64,000 nucleotides of DNA from Neckera pumila. Taxonomy: Eukaryota; Streptophyta; Bryopsida; Hypnales; Neckeraceae. The first letter of the stretch is position 1, and every line of letters starts with the position of its first letter. A program made the position numbers and the translations under genes. The DNA is taken from the NCBI GenBank assembly GCA_963969595.1, contig OZ018415.1:18228001-18292000 (forward strand), written 5' to 3'. Below, piece by piece: positions 36,167 through 47,880 of this stretch. The notes under the pieces are model-generated. The model was not told where the DNA came from, ran no database searches, and worked only from the letters and a program-made list of their open reading frames with translations.

Positions 36167-38932
36167 TTACTTCCCACTGAGGATATGAGGATTACTTCTC
36201 CAAAAACTGTCCCGAATTATATCTTCATGCTCCACTACTACGCAGCTCCTCAACCTTTTGATCTCCTGACCGCCTTCCACCTTCACAACCTTTTCCATCT
36301 GCAAGGGCCAGGACAACAAGGAAAACTGTAAAAAAATTAACTGATTCTCTGAGAGATATGGCTGTAAACTCCCAACAGCAGAGAGGACTCATAAAGATTT
36401 GCAACTTCTGCATCTAGGCACTGCCAGGAACGTCAAAATGCTACACCAACGCCGCAAGAAAGTCACTACCATTGAAAACGCACTAGCACTCATGCTACAG
36501 GAGTTGAAGACCTACTACATTTCAAATTACCTTCTCCCTGTAGATGATTGAACCTTTCCGAAATATCTGTGGCAAATCATTGTAGTTGATTTTGAAAGTA
36601 TCGAACAGCAGATTGTTCTTCACATCTGCAGTCGTGCCCTGTAAGCCCGCTAGAGTTCAGAGCTTGCCATGGAGGTAGAGAAGAATGCAAATAAATCACG
36701 AATGAACTTGTCACCGATAATTGATATAGACAACATTATTACTGTAATACATTGCAATAACTAGAGAGGACATTGAATAATACACACTATCCACACAAAG
36801 TGCAGTATGATAGGCACATGGCAATACATTTCGCTAGTGTCTCCAGTTTACGACAATTTCGATCTGCTCATGAGAACTGTGAACTTTAGTTTGACTAAGA
36901 TTATCACACAAACAATCAGAACCGCAGGAACTCAAAATTATACAGATAGAGGTCTAAAATAAAACAGCAAAAGGATACCTTCAAGATGTTCTGAGCTTCA
37001 GCAGTGTTCTTCCCAGCCCCGACAATATTCCAGAAGCAAGTATTGTATTGATTGTTGATGTGACCTGGCAGCGATCGAAATCTCAGGATTCAGATTAATT
37101 GGCTTCAGCTAATTATATTAAATTGGGGAAGGAGATTGCGACACGCTTGTGAGCAAGACAGCATCGGAAAATACATAATAATACATCCTAGGCTATATAA
37201 CGCCTACGAGCCTACATATGAATCGCATTTCAGTAACAAAGCAGAGAGCAATTCGGAAGTGGGCAATTCAAATGGAGATTTCAAGAATCACTTTGTGTAC
37301 TTATTGAAGAGATGGTACTCACAATCCACTTGTCGCCAAGAAAGATAGTCCCGCAAAATTTCGTCAGAAGGGTAGCAAATAGCCCTTCCGTCAAAAGCCG
37401 GGGCACATTGAAGTTTAGTGTTTGGAAAATACTTGCACCAATTCATCACATACGATGATGCAAAGAGTGAGCATATAACGGAGATTAACTTGCTGCAACA
37501 CACGACACAAAAATTTCTCTGACAACAATAGATATCGGCTGGTGCCACCAATTTGAAAAGGTTGCAACAGAGCGCCAATCCATAAGAACCTGAAAAAAGC
37601 TCGCATACAGCATATGCTAACTAAACTAACACATAAAGACCAGCACTTGAAATTGCATGGGGCTCTTACGTCAGCAACAATGACCGGATAATTAAGAAAG
37701 TTCCAAAATAGATAACAGATCTCAAAGCATTGAAACATAAGACTGCTCACGCACCTCGCTCTTCGTTGGTAAAGAGTTGATGTTTTCCGCAAAACAAAGC
37801 TGTTGCAAAGCCACAGATCATATTAACCCAAACTAAGTCCGTGATGGTAGTATCACATGCTTCATCGTACATTCTGTTCTTCTAGTAGTCCTAAAAGAAG
37901 GGAAAAGAAGAAGGTTGATGCATCGTGGTGGAAAAAAGGTAGGGAGCCCATTTGCGTGGGATTCCTTTCTCATGGCTTGAAAAGTCACCCATTTTCTCAT
38001 CCGAAGACGTGATTAGTAAAAACGAGATACTTCTAGGTTCTTTTACAGATCTTTGTCAAAGACGTACATACAGTAGATGCAATACTCAAGGTTCAGGGTT
38101 CAAGGTTACTCCAAGCTCATGATTGGGATCCCACTACATCAAACTTCAAACAATTGATAACTTCTTTAAAAAGCATTCCAATAATAATATATTATAGTGC
38201 GTTAGAATCCTCTCAAAAAAGGGCCATGATCCATGACAAAAGTTTTTATTCTAAATGGAAGCCACTCGAAACAGCTGAAAGGAACAGAAATAGGCTCCCT
38301 GCCTTACATGGGGGTGACAAACACATCATTCAACTTTCGCCCTCATCAAGAGCTTACTCCAAAGGTCAACTCCGTAAATCCCAGAGATTTGCATAATAAA
38401 TGCATACCTGTATTCATCGCTGACACCGTAAGCAAATACAATATCGGTCAGATCCTCAACCACAGCCACCGCACTAGAGTTCATCAGCAGCAACGCATCC
38501 TTGTCATTGGGTTTCTGGAATTGGTGAGCCTGCGAAAATCTGTTCATCAACCATGGGGCTTGAGGACCAAGGATTCATTGTCTGACAGTAACCGATCCAG
38601 TTCATCATGCTGTGAAAAAAATAATTCAGATGAAATTTCACATCACCTTGCATGTGCTGGTCAAAAATACAAAAGTTGGACAAAAGAAATCCCCATATGA
38701 CCTACTCTAAACTGCAAAAAAAACTTGAGAGGCACAATTTGGGCTTCTTGGTCCTTTCGGGGTCAATAAACCAAATTTGGACAAGTCAGAGCTGAGGAAA
38801 ACAACAGTAGTATGTTAGGAGGACATACTTGGTGAAACCACGTCCATCAATGCGGATAACAATCCAAGTGTGCGGCATCAGGTTGTCCTGGACCTCAAAA
38901 TCTTTCACGTATTCATACTTGCTATTTGCCAT
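36167..38932 (-). CDS. THG1: tRNA-His guanylyltransferase THG1, single domain
   Basis: Seven exons (38932-38829, 38539-38408, 37799-37755, 37492-37323, 37064-36979, 36638-36531, 36298-36167) join with consistent phases into 258 residues, starting at ATG MANSKYEYVKDFE and ending FWRSNPHILSGK. THG1 adds the extra 5' G (position -1) to tRNA-His by 3'-5' polymerisation, the identity mark for histidyl-tRNA synthetase. The metal-binding residues of the family are present at the expected numbers: Asp29-Gly30 in RIDGRGF, and Asp76-Glu77 in VSDEYSF. Other signatures are KPNDKDALLLMN, LYQRRASK, CHINNQYNTCFW and YNDLPQIFRKGS. All introns are GT-AG. Only one catalytic domain is present, whereas I recall flowering-plant proteins as tandem duplicates. 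It looks intact. Confidence 0.96.
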
Positions 38933-38939
38933 TACAGCA

Positions 38940-39730
38940 CCGCTGCAACGAAATTTCACTGAGTTCAAAATCTTGAAACTTACACCTTTATTCCCTTCGT
39001 TTTTGGAAGAGCACTTATCCAAATTTCCGTACTGAAAAACCTTGGTGAGTGTTATCCCAATGTCCAAGTGCGGCTCACTGCAAAATACTCATGAGAATCC
39101 AGAGTTAAGTGCAATGTAAGATGGTTGTCCTTCCGATAGAGAGTCTTCTTTTATAATCGCTTCACAGAAAGCCCATATTAAATGAGTTACTAGTCCTCGC
39201 AGAGAACCTAGCACTCGCAAATCGTGCACAACTTCATCACAGGTTCTGTTCAGACTGATAACATACAGGGCTCCTAGTCTGGCTCGTAAACTCAAGAAAA
39301 TTCGCATCACCGCAATTCGTAGTAATAAATGTCAAGACCATCACAAAGAGCTACGACCCTGATTGTATTCCACATCTCTTTCTAACCCAAAACCACAAAC
39401 CACAAACCACAAGTGCATCACAATGTAATCTATTTTGGACTTGGCACAATCTCCAGCGTCCATCTTCTCGGCTTGACTAATGTAATGGGATCATTCAAAA
39501 TTGATCATATTATTAAACTTCAGGGCCAAAAAACCTTCATACCAGAGGGATATTCTGAAGGATAACTGAATTCAATTTGTCTATGTTTTTGCGTGCAGAC
39601 AAACACAATTTGTGAAGGCATTAAAGAACATCAAGAGTCTTGTGATGGTGGAATGTGCTCATAATAGAGTTCGTCACCTCAGCACCTTCATGTTAAAGGA
39701 CTTGCGCGCGTGAAACCTACCTTGTCACGA
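38940..39730. other. Upstream region of THG1
   Basis: Likely promoter and 5' untranslated region of THG1 on the minus strand. No further coding exon with THG1 similarity was seen. At about 38,750-38,763, inside the first THG1 intron, 'ggtcctttcggggtcaa' resembles a decayed end of a TTAA element. Confidence 0.35.
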
Positions 39731-39734
39731 AAGA

Positions 39735-39857
39735 TCAACCGATCATGCGGCAATTCACAACCTCTTCGTCGATGTAAGAGCCTCCTGCAATACCTTGATT
39801 TGCAGCTGCTTCAATAGATTGGTATACCAGCATGTCTTCTAAAGTCAGGCCTTTGAA
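39735..39857 (-). pseudogene. Possible RNA polymerase III subunit RPC6 (RPC34) fragment
   Basis: After an AG acceptor-like site, 40 open codons read FKGLTLEDMLVYQSIEAAAN then QGI, which resembles the 'LVYQ.IE.AGNKGI' segment of the RPC6 winged-helix region. AGGSYIDEEV follows directly, resembling the later 'TGGAWYTD.E' segment; the roughly 60 residues normally between them are missing. It ends in TGA. This is probably an internally deleted gene fragment. Confidence 0.35.
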
Positions 39858-42690
39858 CCTGCACATCCATACAATTGAGCCATGGGTTGCAAGCGCTACA
39901 CAATTGCAAACGACAAACCCTAAACCCTAAATTTCTTGGGACTCGTTCTCAAAATATTGTTCTTGATACATGATTCCTGCTTCAATCACCATAATATTTC
40001 ACCAACGCTGCAACAACCTACTAAATGTATCAAGAACGCAAACTCACTTCACAGCTACTTCGGTACTTTGCTCCTTGTACACGATATTGTCCTTCGGCAT
40101 CAGCAACTTTTGCCGCACCACACACAATTTAATTCCACTTCAGAAACAAGCAACCTTGTGAATTATGACGATCAGAAATTTGTTTATGCTGTAAAACCCT
40201 AATCATAACATTATTGCGGATCTCTCAAACACTTGGAATCGATGAATAGTGAGCCAATCCAGATTCTATTGAACCTATCTGAAGCTCATATTGTGTTTGC
40301 AAAATCAGGTGGGGCTCTCACTAGAATTCTTCATCTCCTTTCATCTAGTCCTAAACCCTAAACCCAAGCCGAGGCACAGGTGCAGTAAACAAGAGCATCA
40401 CAAGGTCAATGCTGCAATGCTGCAATACCTTCGACAGTAACCAGTTCAGGGCTTAGCTCAAAAGCTCCAAATCAGTGATTTCTTCATCCACTACTTTCTG
40501 AGGCAATTGCTGCACATCTCCGACACCCAATCTCCAACTCAATATCAACAAAGCTTCCATAACCAATCTGGGACAGGAATTCTCCCACAAGGTAACAACA
40601 AAACCTGCCCACACAAGCAATCAGACTCTCATCCACCGTTTCAAATACTCCTTCAATCACTCAACGTCACTTGTTTGGAATTGATCGCTAGAACGGAGTC
40701 ACTTCGCATAACTTAACGATCTAAGCAATTAAGTTGAGGATCTCGCTGATTTTACTTTCAAGCATGTGCCCAGTATAAATTATTCACTAGTCATCACCCA
40801 AGTATTGGACTAAAAAATTATTCACCGTCAATTCCAAACAAGTGACAACCTTATCAAGAAAACCCGAAGGCAATTGAACTGCCGTCTGCAATAGAACGAG
40901 GACCCGGCTCTTGAACTGACAAGGAACTGCTCCTGGACCGCACAAGACTAGCAGGTGCCAGATTGATAACTCGAATACCTTCAAGACTTAAAATTACTCA
41001 GGCCTAACTACAGTTGTACACTACATGTTGGAAAAAGTAAACTGCTAGGGTTTAAGAAAAACAGCTACGATAAATCACTAGTTCAACAAATTCACCTCAC
41101 AACAAGAAGATGGTCGGACCAACACACCATAGAAATCAAGGAAATCGGTAGAATTTGCATCAATTCAGTGGGAGATACAATCGTAAGTGAGACACAACAA
41201 TCATGCGTGCAAACACACACACGAGATGTAGTAATGAATTTCCGTTCCTCATATTCAGTACACGAAGCAAATTGTTGACACCAATCAACCTCACATCCAT
41301 ACATAAGACCACCCTCCCTACGTAATACCTGCCTTCCTCGTCCATGTCAAAACCGCGACGAGTGGTACAAAGCACTTAAGCGCGACCCACAGCCCAAATC
41401 CTAATGTGACCATCCGTATAACCTCTGTACAAACTGCTGCCGTCCGCGCTTTAGCTCAAGCTCACGCAGTAAGGAATCTAAGCCTTCCTACAAACTCCTG
41501 GACCAACAAACCTTCTTCCGCAAGAAAACGATTCCGAGACTAAATCACAATCTCAAGCAAACTAAAAAGAGACTCCAAATGCGAAAAGAAGTAACCATAC
41601 ATCTCAAAACTTCCCGAATCTGATGGTGCTCCACTTCCTGCAAAACCACAGATCCTTGATCAACACACATTATCACTCATTAGCCCTTTGTTCGAAGGCT
41701 TTGTACAGCTCACTCCTCATGACGGCACTTATATATATGTCCTCTTCCAATATGATACTAACCACGCCCCAAACCGATCTGAGTAGAAAACCTCGACATC
41801 CGAGAGGGAGAAGTGTAATCCATAAGAATGAACCGAAGCACTCAAATACATGGAACGATTTCAGTTACTACAGTAGAATGCTCATTCTGGTGGACACGTA
41901 ATCTTGCAGCATAGAGCGGGAGCCCATATTTGATAGCGATGCGAACACCACATTTCGCAACTAGTGCTCGAAACCTAATTCTCAAACTTAAACCCCGGCA
42001 TTAAACCCTGCGAATGCTTCATGACAACGAATTTTTTCACATCAATGCACGGTATCTAAGGTAAAAGACCCCATTGCGGTCAAATGGCCCATGATGGACA
42101 CTTATGACCCAAATCGCCGGGGTGCCCCTGTGCGCAAGATGTACTTCATCCGGGTACCGGACAGTGCAATAGATGAAGTCACCTAAACCCTACAGAGCAA
42201 AGCGAGTAGGGTTTAGGTTTGCAGCAGAGCGCCGTTAGGCGCATAGCTGCAATCCTCTGTAGGATTTATTGGAAGGGATTTAGGAGTTGATTGGTCAAAT
42301 TCTTTGAGTTTTTATTTTATTTTTCTAAAAGATCAAAGATTGAGGATAGGACGGATGTAGTTGGTTCGTTGGACAGAGGTGGGGGCGGGAAGGCACTCGC
42401 CCGGCCATTCTTCCAGCAATGGCCTCCAAGGTCGCCGTTGCTACTTGTGTCCCCTGGCGGAGTAAGAAGTAGCACAAACACACAAACCAAAGACAAAAGA
42501 CAACAAAAATAGACAAGAAATATGACAGTCGACGAAGAGCAGGGAGAGGCCATGAAGCCTCTTATGGCCAGCAAGTGCACATAAGTTAGAAAATTGGTGC
42601 ACTTCACTTGCCGCAACTACAGTACAGAATCGGCATGGTGTAAATACTGTAAAATTTAATCAGCTAATTGGAAATCTATCTTATATTATT
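39858..42690. other. Low-copy region with gene debris and telo-boxes
   Basis: Composition is closer to genes than to the repeat spacers, with telo-box runs at about 39,918, 40,350, 42,185 and 42,212. Apart from the RACK1-like fragment no family was recognised. Short open stretches such as 42,094-42,186 (MDTYDPNRRGAPVRKMYF..) and about 40,870-40,990 minus (VINLAPASLVRSRSS..) may be further fragments. Confidence 0.35.
41376..41477 (-). pseudogene. RACK1 C-terminal WD40 fragment, broken
   Basis: The minus strand reads IPYCVSLS, stop, SADGSSLYRGYTDGHIRIWA then VGRA and a terminal TAA. This matches the last WD40 blade and C-terminus of RACK1-type scaffold proteins (CTSLxWSxDGxTLFxGYTDGxIRVWxxGR). 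The Trp codon expected after SLS is a stop. No other blades were found upstream, so it is an isolated fragment. Confidence 0.5.
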
Positions 42691-44330
42691 AATCCCTGAA
42701 GTACTTTCACTTTGTTTTCACTAAAACCACTCCAAGACTACCATTTCCATTGCATGGAGGGAAAAAAAAATTTCATCAATTTTTGCCATATCTAATCATA
42801 GGATCTTGTACTAGGGGGGTATAGGAATGTATATTAATTTTTTTGGAAGGTTTGCGTGCATTGGAAGAAATTTTAGTATTTAGGGGTGATAGAAATACTA
42901 TTTTTTGTGCTTGAAAAATGCGAGTAGCTACACTTCATAAGGGTTAATTCACCCTCAAAATAGTCCATGTCACTTGTACTTTTTTGGATTCATTCTTCAT
43001 TGTGAATAAGGTGCATGTTCCAAAAATTTCAAGCTTTGGATTGTACAACATATAGAAAAAAAATTGAAATGTGCAAAGACGTTTGCCAAAAAAGCCATAC
43101 ACTTGCTAATCTTTAGAATTTCATATCTTCTTTGTACAAATGTTTTTCCAAAAATCAAAAAGTCATCACCTTGAATGTTATTTTTTCCATCATAAGAAAT
43201 TTTTTCAAATCAAAAATGCTAAAATCTCACCTTTTTATCAAGGAAAACTACAACCTATTGCTTTCTAGAGTAGGTTGAAAGCAGAGTTGAAATAATCTAA
43301 AATATTGGATTAGTGTGTGTTGTCCTCTACCTCTAGCCTATATGAAGATTGCCAAGAAAGGGAAGACTTAACACTTCTCAAATTTGGACCACCACCCGAG
43401 GTATAAAGTAGATGCTCCCAAATGTAATGCAGGTCGTTCTCTAACACCTAAAAAACAACCTAAATCCAAGCACAAATAAACCCAATATAGACAGGTGGGG
43501 TCCCAAAAAGTTGTCATTGTCATGAGGGCATACTTTGCATTGGTCAATCACCCACACGTGATCCAAGCTTACATTGTATTGCATTTGGGTGTTTTCGTGC
43601 CCACTTTGGTATTAGTCTAGTATCCACAATAGGTTCATGTATGCAGTTGTTTTCAAAATTCTAATTTTATTCATACAAAGTTGAAAAAATATAAAACCAA
43701 TTTTCTTGGTTTCCTAACCTAAGCTTAATTCCTATCAAATGAACGTAATGTTTTTTTCTCTAAGCACCCTCCAAATCAAGAGATCCAAAACACGTGTCCA
43801 ATTTAGGCACTCTACCTTAGAATTCCTCCACCTAACTCTCAAAGGATTGAGTCTAAAGTAGTGCAATAAGCCTCTTGCGGAGGCCGTTTTGCAAACCCCT
43901 CTTTTTCCCTAGGAAAAGCACGAAAATGTTTTATTTGCAATACATGATAAAATTTGCAAATTTTGAGTTTATATTTGCAAGTGAATGCATCGGCCTTAAA
44001 CCTAGTCATAGGTATCTACAATCATTTGAAGGTGTTTATAACATATTTGTATCTATAACATAGGTACACTATAATATGAAAAGACATTACAAAAAGGGGG
44101 CTTCTGGAGGGTTGCTCCAATGTCCTTTAAGGACCCTGCAAAATGAGTTTTTTTGGGCCAAAAAAATGATTTTTCCCCTATTTTTGCCCACCAGAATTTG
44201 TAGTACTGGATGCTTAGCAGTGGCCCGAAAATCAATTTTAAAGAGTTAAAAAATCAGTATTAAGGCACTCTAATGCATCTTAATCTTGATTTTTAATTAA
44301 TTTAAGCTAGGATAAAAAAAATAAGCTAAA
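42691..44330. other. AT-rich spacer with a partial TTAA element
   Basis: TTAATCCCTGAAGTACTTTC at about 42,690 and the following 250 bp resemble the inverted 3' half of the 920-bp elements (compare 34,600). Its opposite end could not be placed. No gene was recognised in the rest. Confidence 0.4.
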
Positions 44331-45430
44331 TGAAGTGGCTTTTGAAGCTAGTTTTCTTAGACAACTAGCTTCAAAGCCACTTCATTTTTTGGTGACTTAA
44401 TGTGACTTCATTTGTTCAATTGGCACTTGCTTAGTTTAGTGTGTTATAACATGTGGAGAGAAGCTCTTTATACTAGTGAGGTAGGAGTAGGGGAGACAAT
44501 GCATGTGAAATATATAAATTTTGAAGAAAAGGAGCTTGGTCACTCATTTTGAAGTAGAATCGAAAAATGGTGTAAAAATTGAAATTTTAGACTTCATTTA
44601 GGCATAGTAGAAAAACTTTTTTGAAAAAACTTTGAACTCAAGATAGTGGAGAATCATGTTACCTTTCATCTCTTAAAATATCTTTGAGGTTTTGAGCCTC
44701 TACCTAAAAGTTATGGTCAAATTTGAAAGAGGGTGTTTAAAAATGTCAAAAAAAATGTCCCTTCCAACCCCTCTTTCAAATTTGTCCATAACTTTTAGAT
44801 AAAGGCTCAAAACCTCAAATGGATTTCTGGAGATGAAAGGTAGCATACTTCCCCCACTTTTTGTAAGATAACAAGCTCTGAAATTGCACAGGTTGTAAAA
44901 CCGCCCACCCTACTCAAATGTACATTTCTTATACTTGTTGTTTTTTCATAGCCTTCAGCAATGTACAAACAGGTTACATTTTAGGGGGTGGGCGATTTTA
45001 GAGCTCTATGCCACTTCAACTTCAAAATTTCATAATTAATTCTAGGAAGCTCCAAAAAAAATGAAACAACTTGGGTTAGATTCCATTTCCTCTTGCCTTT
45101 CAAGGAAAATTTACTCAAAATTATTTCAAGAAGCTTTGCCTCCCCAAAATTCACTTTCAGTTCTTAAATGGGTGATTTCTGGACCTATTACCTTAGTTCA
45201 AAGTGTTTTCAAAAAAGTTTTTCTACTATACCTAATGAGGTTTGAAATTTCAGTTTTTACACCTTTTTTGGATCCTACTTCAAAATGAGCGATCAAGCTT
45301 CTTTTCTTCTTTCAAATTCATATATCCCTCATGCATTGTCTCCTCTACTCATACCTTATTAGTATAAAGAACTTCTCTCTACAAGCTCTAACTCACAAAA
45401 CTAATAAAGTGGCTTATTTGAAACTTATGT
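44331..45430. mobile_element. Foldback element with nested inverted repeats
   Basis: Three levels of inverted repeat are visible. A hairpin at 44,331-44,353/44,363-44,384 (gaagtggcttttgaagctag) has one unpaired base. Long arms of about 215 bp lie at about 44,434-44,645 and 45,185-45,402, sharing 'ggagagaagctctttatact' and 'gagacaatgcatg'. An inner pair lies at about 44,655-44,735 and 44,765-44,850. It is non-coding. Such structures are foldback or MITE-like DNA transposons; transcripts would form hairpin RNA. Confidence 0.7.
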
Positions 45431-45557
45431 TGTTTCAATTAAATCAAATTATATCCAACTAAGTCAAATTTTGTGGCTTGATTGAATTTAATTTGACATA
45501 ATTGAAACCATTGTCCATTAAAAAATTAAGAATCTTCAATTAAAAATCATTAATTAA

Positions 45558-46836
45558 CTCCTAAATGCCCAAGGCCTGTTTTGGGCTTCTTAAAATTTGC
45601 TCTAAATTGAACAAAATGCCAACATTTTAATAAGTTGTATCAATTTTTTTGGAATTGTAATCGTACAAATTCAAATTAGACATGTTAGAAATCTCATCAT
45701 ACTACTAAATCATAATTCCCTCTATAATATCACAAATGCTACCATTAATAATAGGGACTCATGCTTGCTATGCTACGCATTCATTATATCACATATTAGT
45801 AAAATTTTGATATATTTGAACAAAATGCACAATAATGATTTCAATAAGTCTTTGAAATAATTAACTTTAATATTTTGTAAAAATAATATTTTCACACAAT
45901 GTTATATTACAAAAATAGAATAGTAGTTTGCAGAAATAGAGTAGAAGTTTATTCAATTAAAGCAATTTTGGATTTCACAACAATTAAGTTGTTCATGAAG
46001 TTTTTGAAATTTACAAGTTTTTCTTTTCAATTCACCAAGTTTTTGGGTGGGTTTTTGGGTTGCCATTGTTCGTAACAATTGAGTCAACTTTTGACTGCAT
46101 TACAATAAATGTGTATCTTTTACAGTATTCACCATTGCATATATTTCATTCATCATTCAATAAATTTCTATTGTACATTTGAAATATATGCTTACTTATA
46201 AACAAAATTATACAAAGATTTTAGTAATTTTTATATGAAGATTTATTGAAATTCTTGTTTTGCATTTTATCTAATACATAAAAATTCTAATAAAATTCTA
46301 ATGATGAATGCGTAGCATAGCAAGTGCCAACCGCTAATAGGAAAAGAAAACACAACAATATCACTTATGGAGTGAAAGATTATAATGTTTGACCATGAGG
46401 GTGCTAAAACTGCTAAAATCTTTCAATCTTCTTTACACAAGCCAAATCTAAAAAGTTGGTGACCAAAAAAATATAAAGTTAAAGGGTCTAACTTGTATAA
46501 CCTTGATCAATTTATGGCTTCTTAAAATCTACTCTACAATTTTTTTTAAATGAATTTTGAATGTGATTTTTTCTCCAAGATCTCGTGTATTTGAGGCTCA
46601 TTTCCAAGAGCTCTCAACACTACGGGAAGTCAAGATTGCAATGGGTACCCTTGTACAAAAACTTGAATAGAAAAATCACTATCATTTATTTTCAAGATTG
46701 GATTTTTGGTGCTAAAATTAGACTTCAAGAAGAACTGTAAACAAATATAAACTACTAAAAATAGCAACTTGGTTAGGTTTTATTTAACTTCAAAGTTTTG
46801 CAAACACCAGATTTGGGTGCCTTGGACATTTAGGGG
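45558..46836 (+). mobile_element. TTAA element, 1.28-kb subfamily
   Basis: The left tip CTCCTAAATGCCCAAGGC follows TTAA (45,554-45,557). The right tip GCCTTGGACATTTAGGGG precedes TTAA (46,837-46,840). The tips are inverted repeats of 18 bp with two mismatches. Internal phrases recur at 15,967-16,390 and about 59,830-60,145. Non-coding, and carries a nested insert. Confidence 0.82.
45758..46324. mobile_element. MITE with perfect 21-bp inverted repeat, nested
   Basis: A 21-bp perfect inverted repeat (core GCTATGCTACGCATTCAT) lies at about 45,762-45,782 and 46,304-46,324, enclosing about 520 bp of AT-rich DNA inside the 1.28-kb TTAA element. A diverged relative sits inside the MULE at about 15,612-15,925. 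Confidence 0.65.
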
Positions 46837-46940
46837 TTAAGAACGGAGAAATAAAGGTTAGAAACTGCAAATACAACAGTCTTTATGTTTTAAAAAAAAT
46901 TCAAAATTCAAAATCTTTTTTTAGTCGCGAAAATTCCTCC

Positions 46941-47880
46941 GGCACCATGGCTCAGGTCGCCGATACACAAGTTCGCTTTCCAAACCAACGCGCCGCATGT
47001 TCACTACCGAAATCGTGCCGCGACATAAAGTGGTGTCGACCAGTCACGTTCGGAAGGAGCAGCTGCTCAATTTTTTGCGTTCCGCTGTCCACGACTTGGA
47101 TGCGGGACGACACGTGAATGTCTAGAAGGCCATGTCGTCCCTGGCTGTGAACATGGCCGGCTCTGAGCCAATGTTTCGGACGAGATTTCGATACTGATGA
47201 CACCGGAAACCTGATGCGCACCTTCAACAAGGTAGATAATCGCACCAAACAAGGATGCAATCATTTATCTGAATGCATATATTCTTAGCGCGACCTCATG
47301 ATATATGAGAGAAGGAATTTCCATTGCATTAACAATTTTCATTAAAAAGGTAAATATTTGGGCAGCTGTGCGGAACCAGAATCTCGTTATAGTTCCTTTT
47401 TCAGGCAGAACGCCGAGTGCAGCTCAGTTTGATGATTGGAAATTTGCTAATTTAATGAGTATTGCCTTGAGAGCCGTGCTTTGCAGATGGTGCTCCTCAT
47501 CCAGAGAAGAAACATCGGAGATTCCTTTCTCGCCATTAGACGATTCGATATGCAAGGCATTGGCTGGATTGAAGGAAGTGGAGGTTCAACTGCGGCAGAG
47601 TATCACAACTCTAATCGAGAAGAAGAAAGTTGAGATGAGAATGTGGTCACCCTAAAAAGATCCGATACGAAGTCAGCGATGAGGGCATCGTGAGCAAGCT
47701 CGTGTCTGTAGAAGGCGAGGATCGTTTCAGCGACGAGCAGCTCATCTCTGTTGTATTCGTACGCCCCCTAACCTTCCTGCCATGGACTCGTTCAGCATTT
47801 CAACCAACTCTAGATTTTCGTGTTGTTGTTTTCCTGCAGAGACGCATAACAGTCTACACTAGAAGTGGCCAATAAAGAGT
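46941..47880 (+). other. Low-copy gene-like island, family not recognised
   Basis: GC rises sharply here. Open plus-strand stretches read as plausible protein: about 46,978-47,124 (MFTTEIVPRHKVVSTSHVRK..), 47,305-47,655 (a charged helix ..LKEVEVQLRQSITTLIEKKK at its end), and 47,660-47,770 (RYEVSDEGIVSKLVSVEGED..). They are in different frames and could be exons of one gene or a decayed copy. No conserved domain was recognised. Confidence 0.3.

Noticed and set aside
42094..42186. 30-codon plus ORF with DPNRRGAPVRKMYFIRV, slightly like ribosomal protein L8 'DPGRGAPLA'
   Set aside because: The match is only a handful of residues with no flanking support; too short to call.
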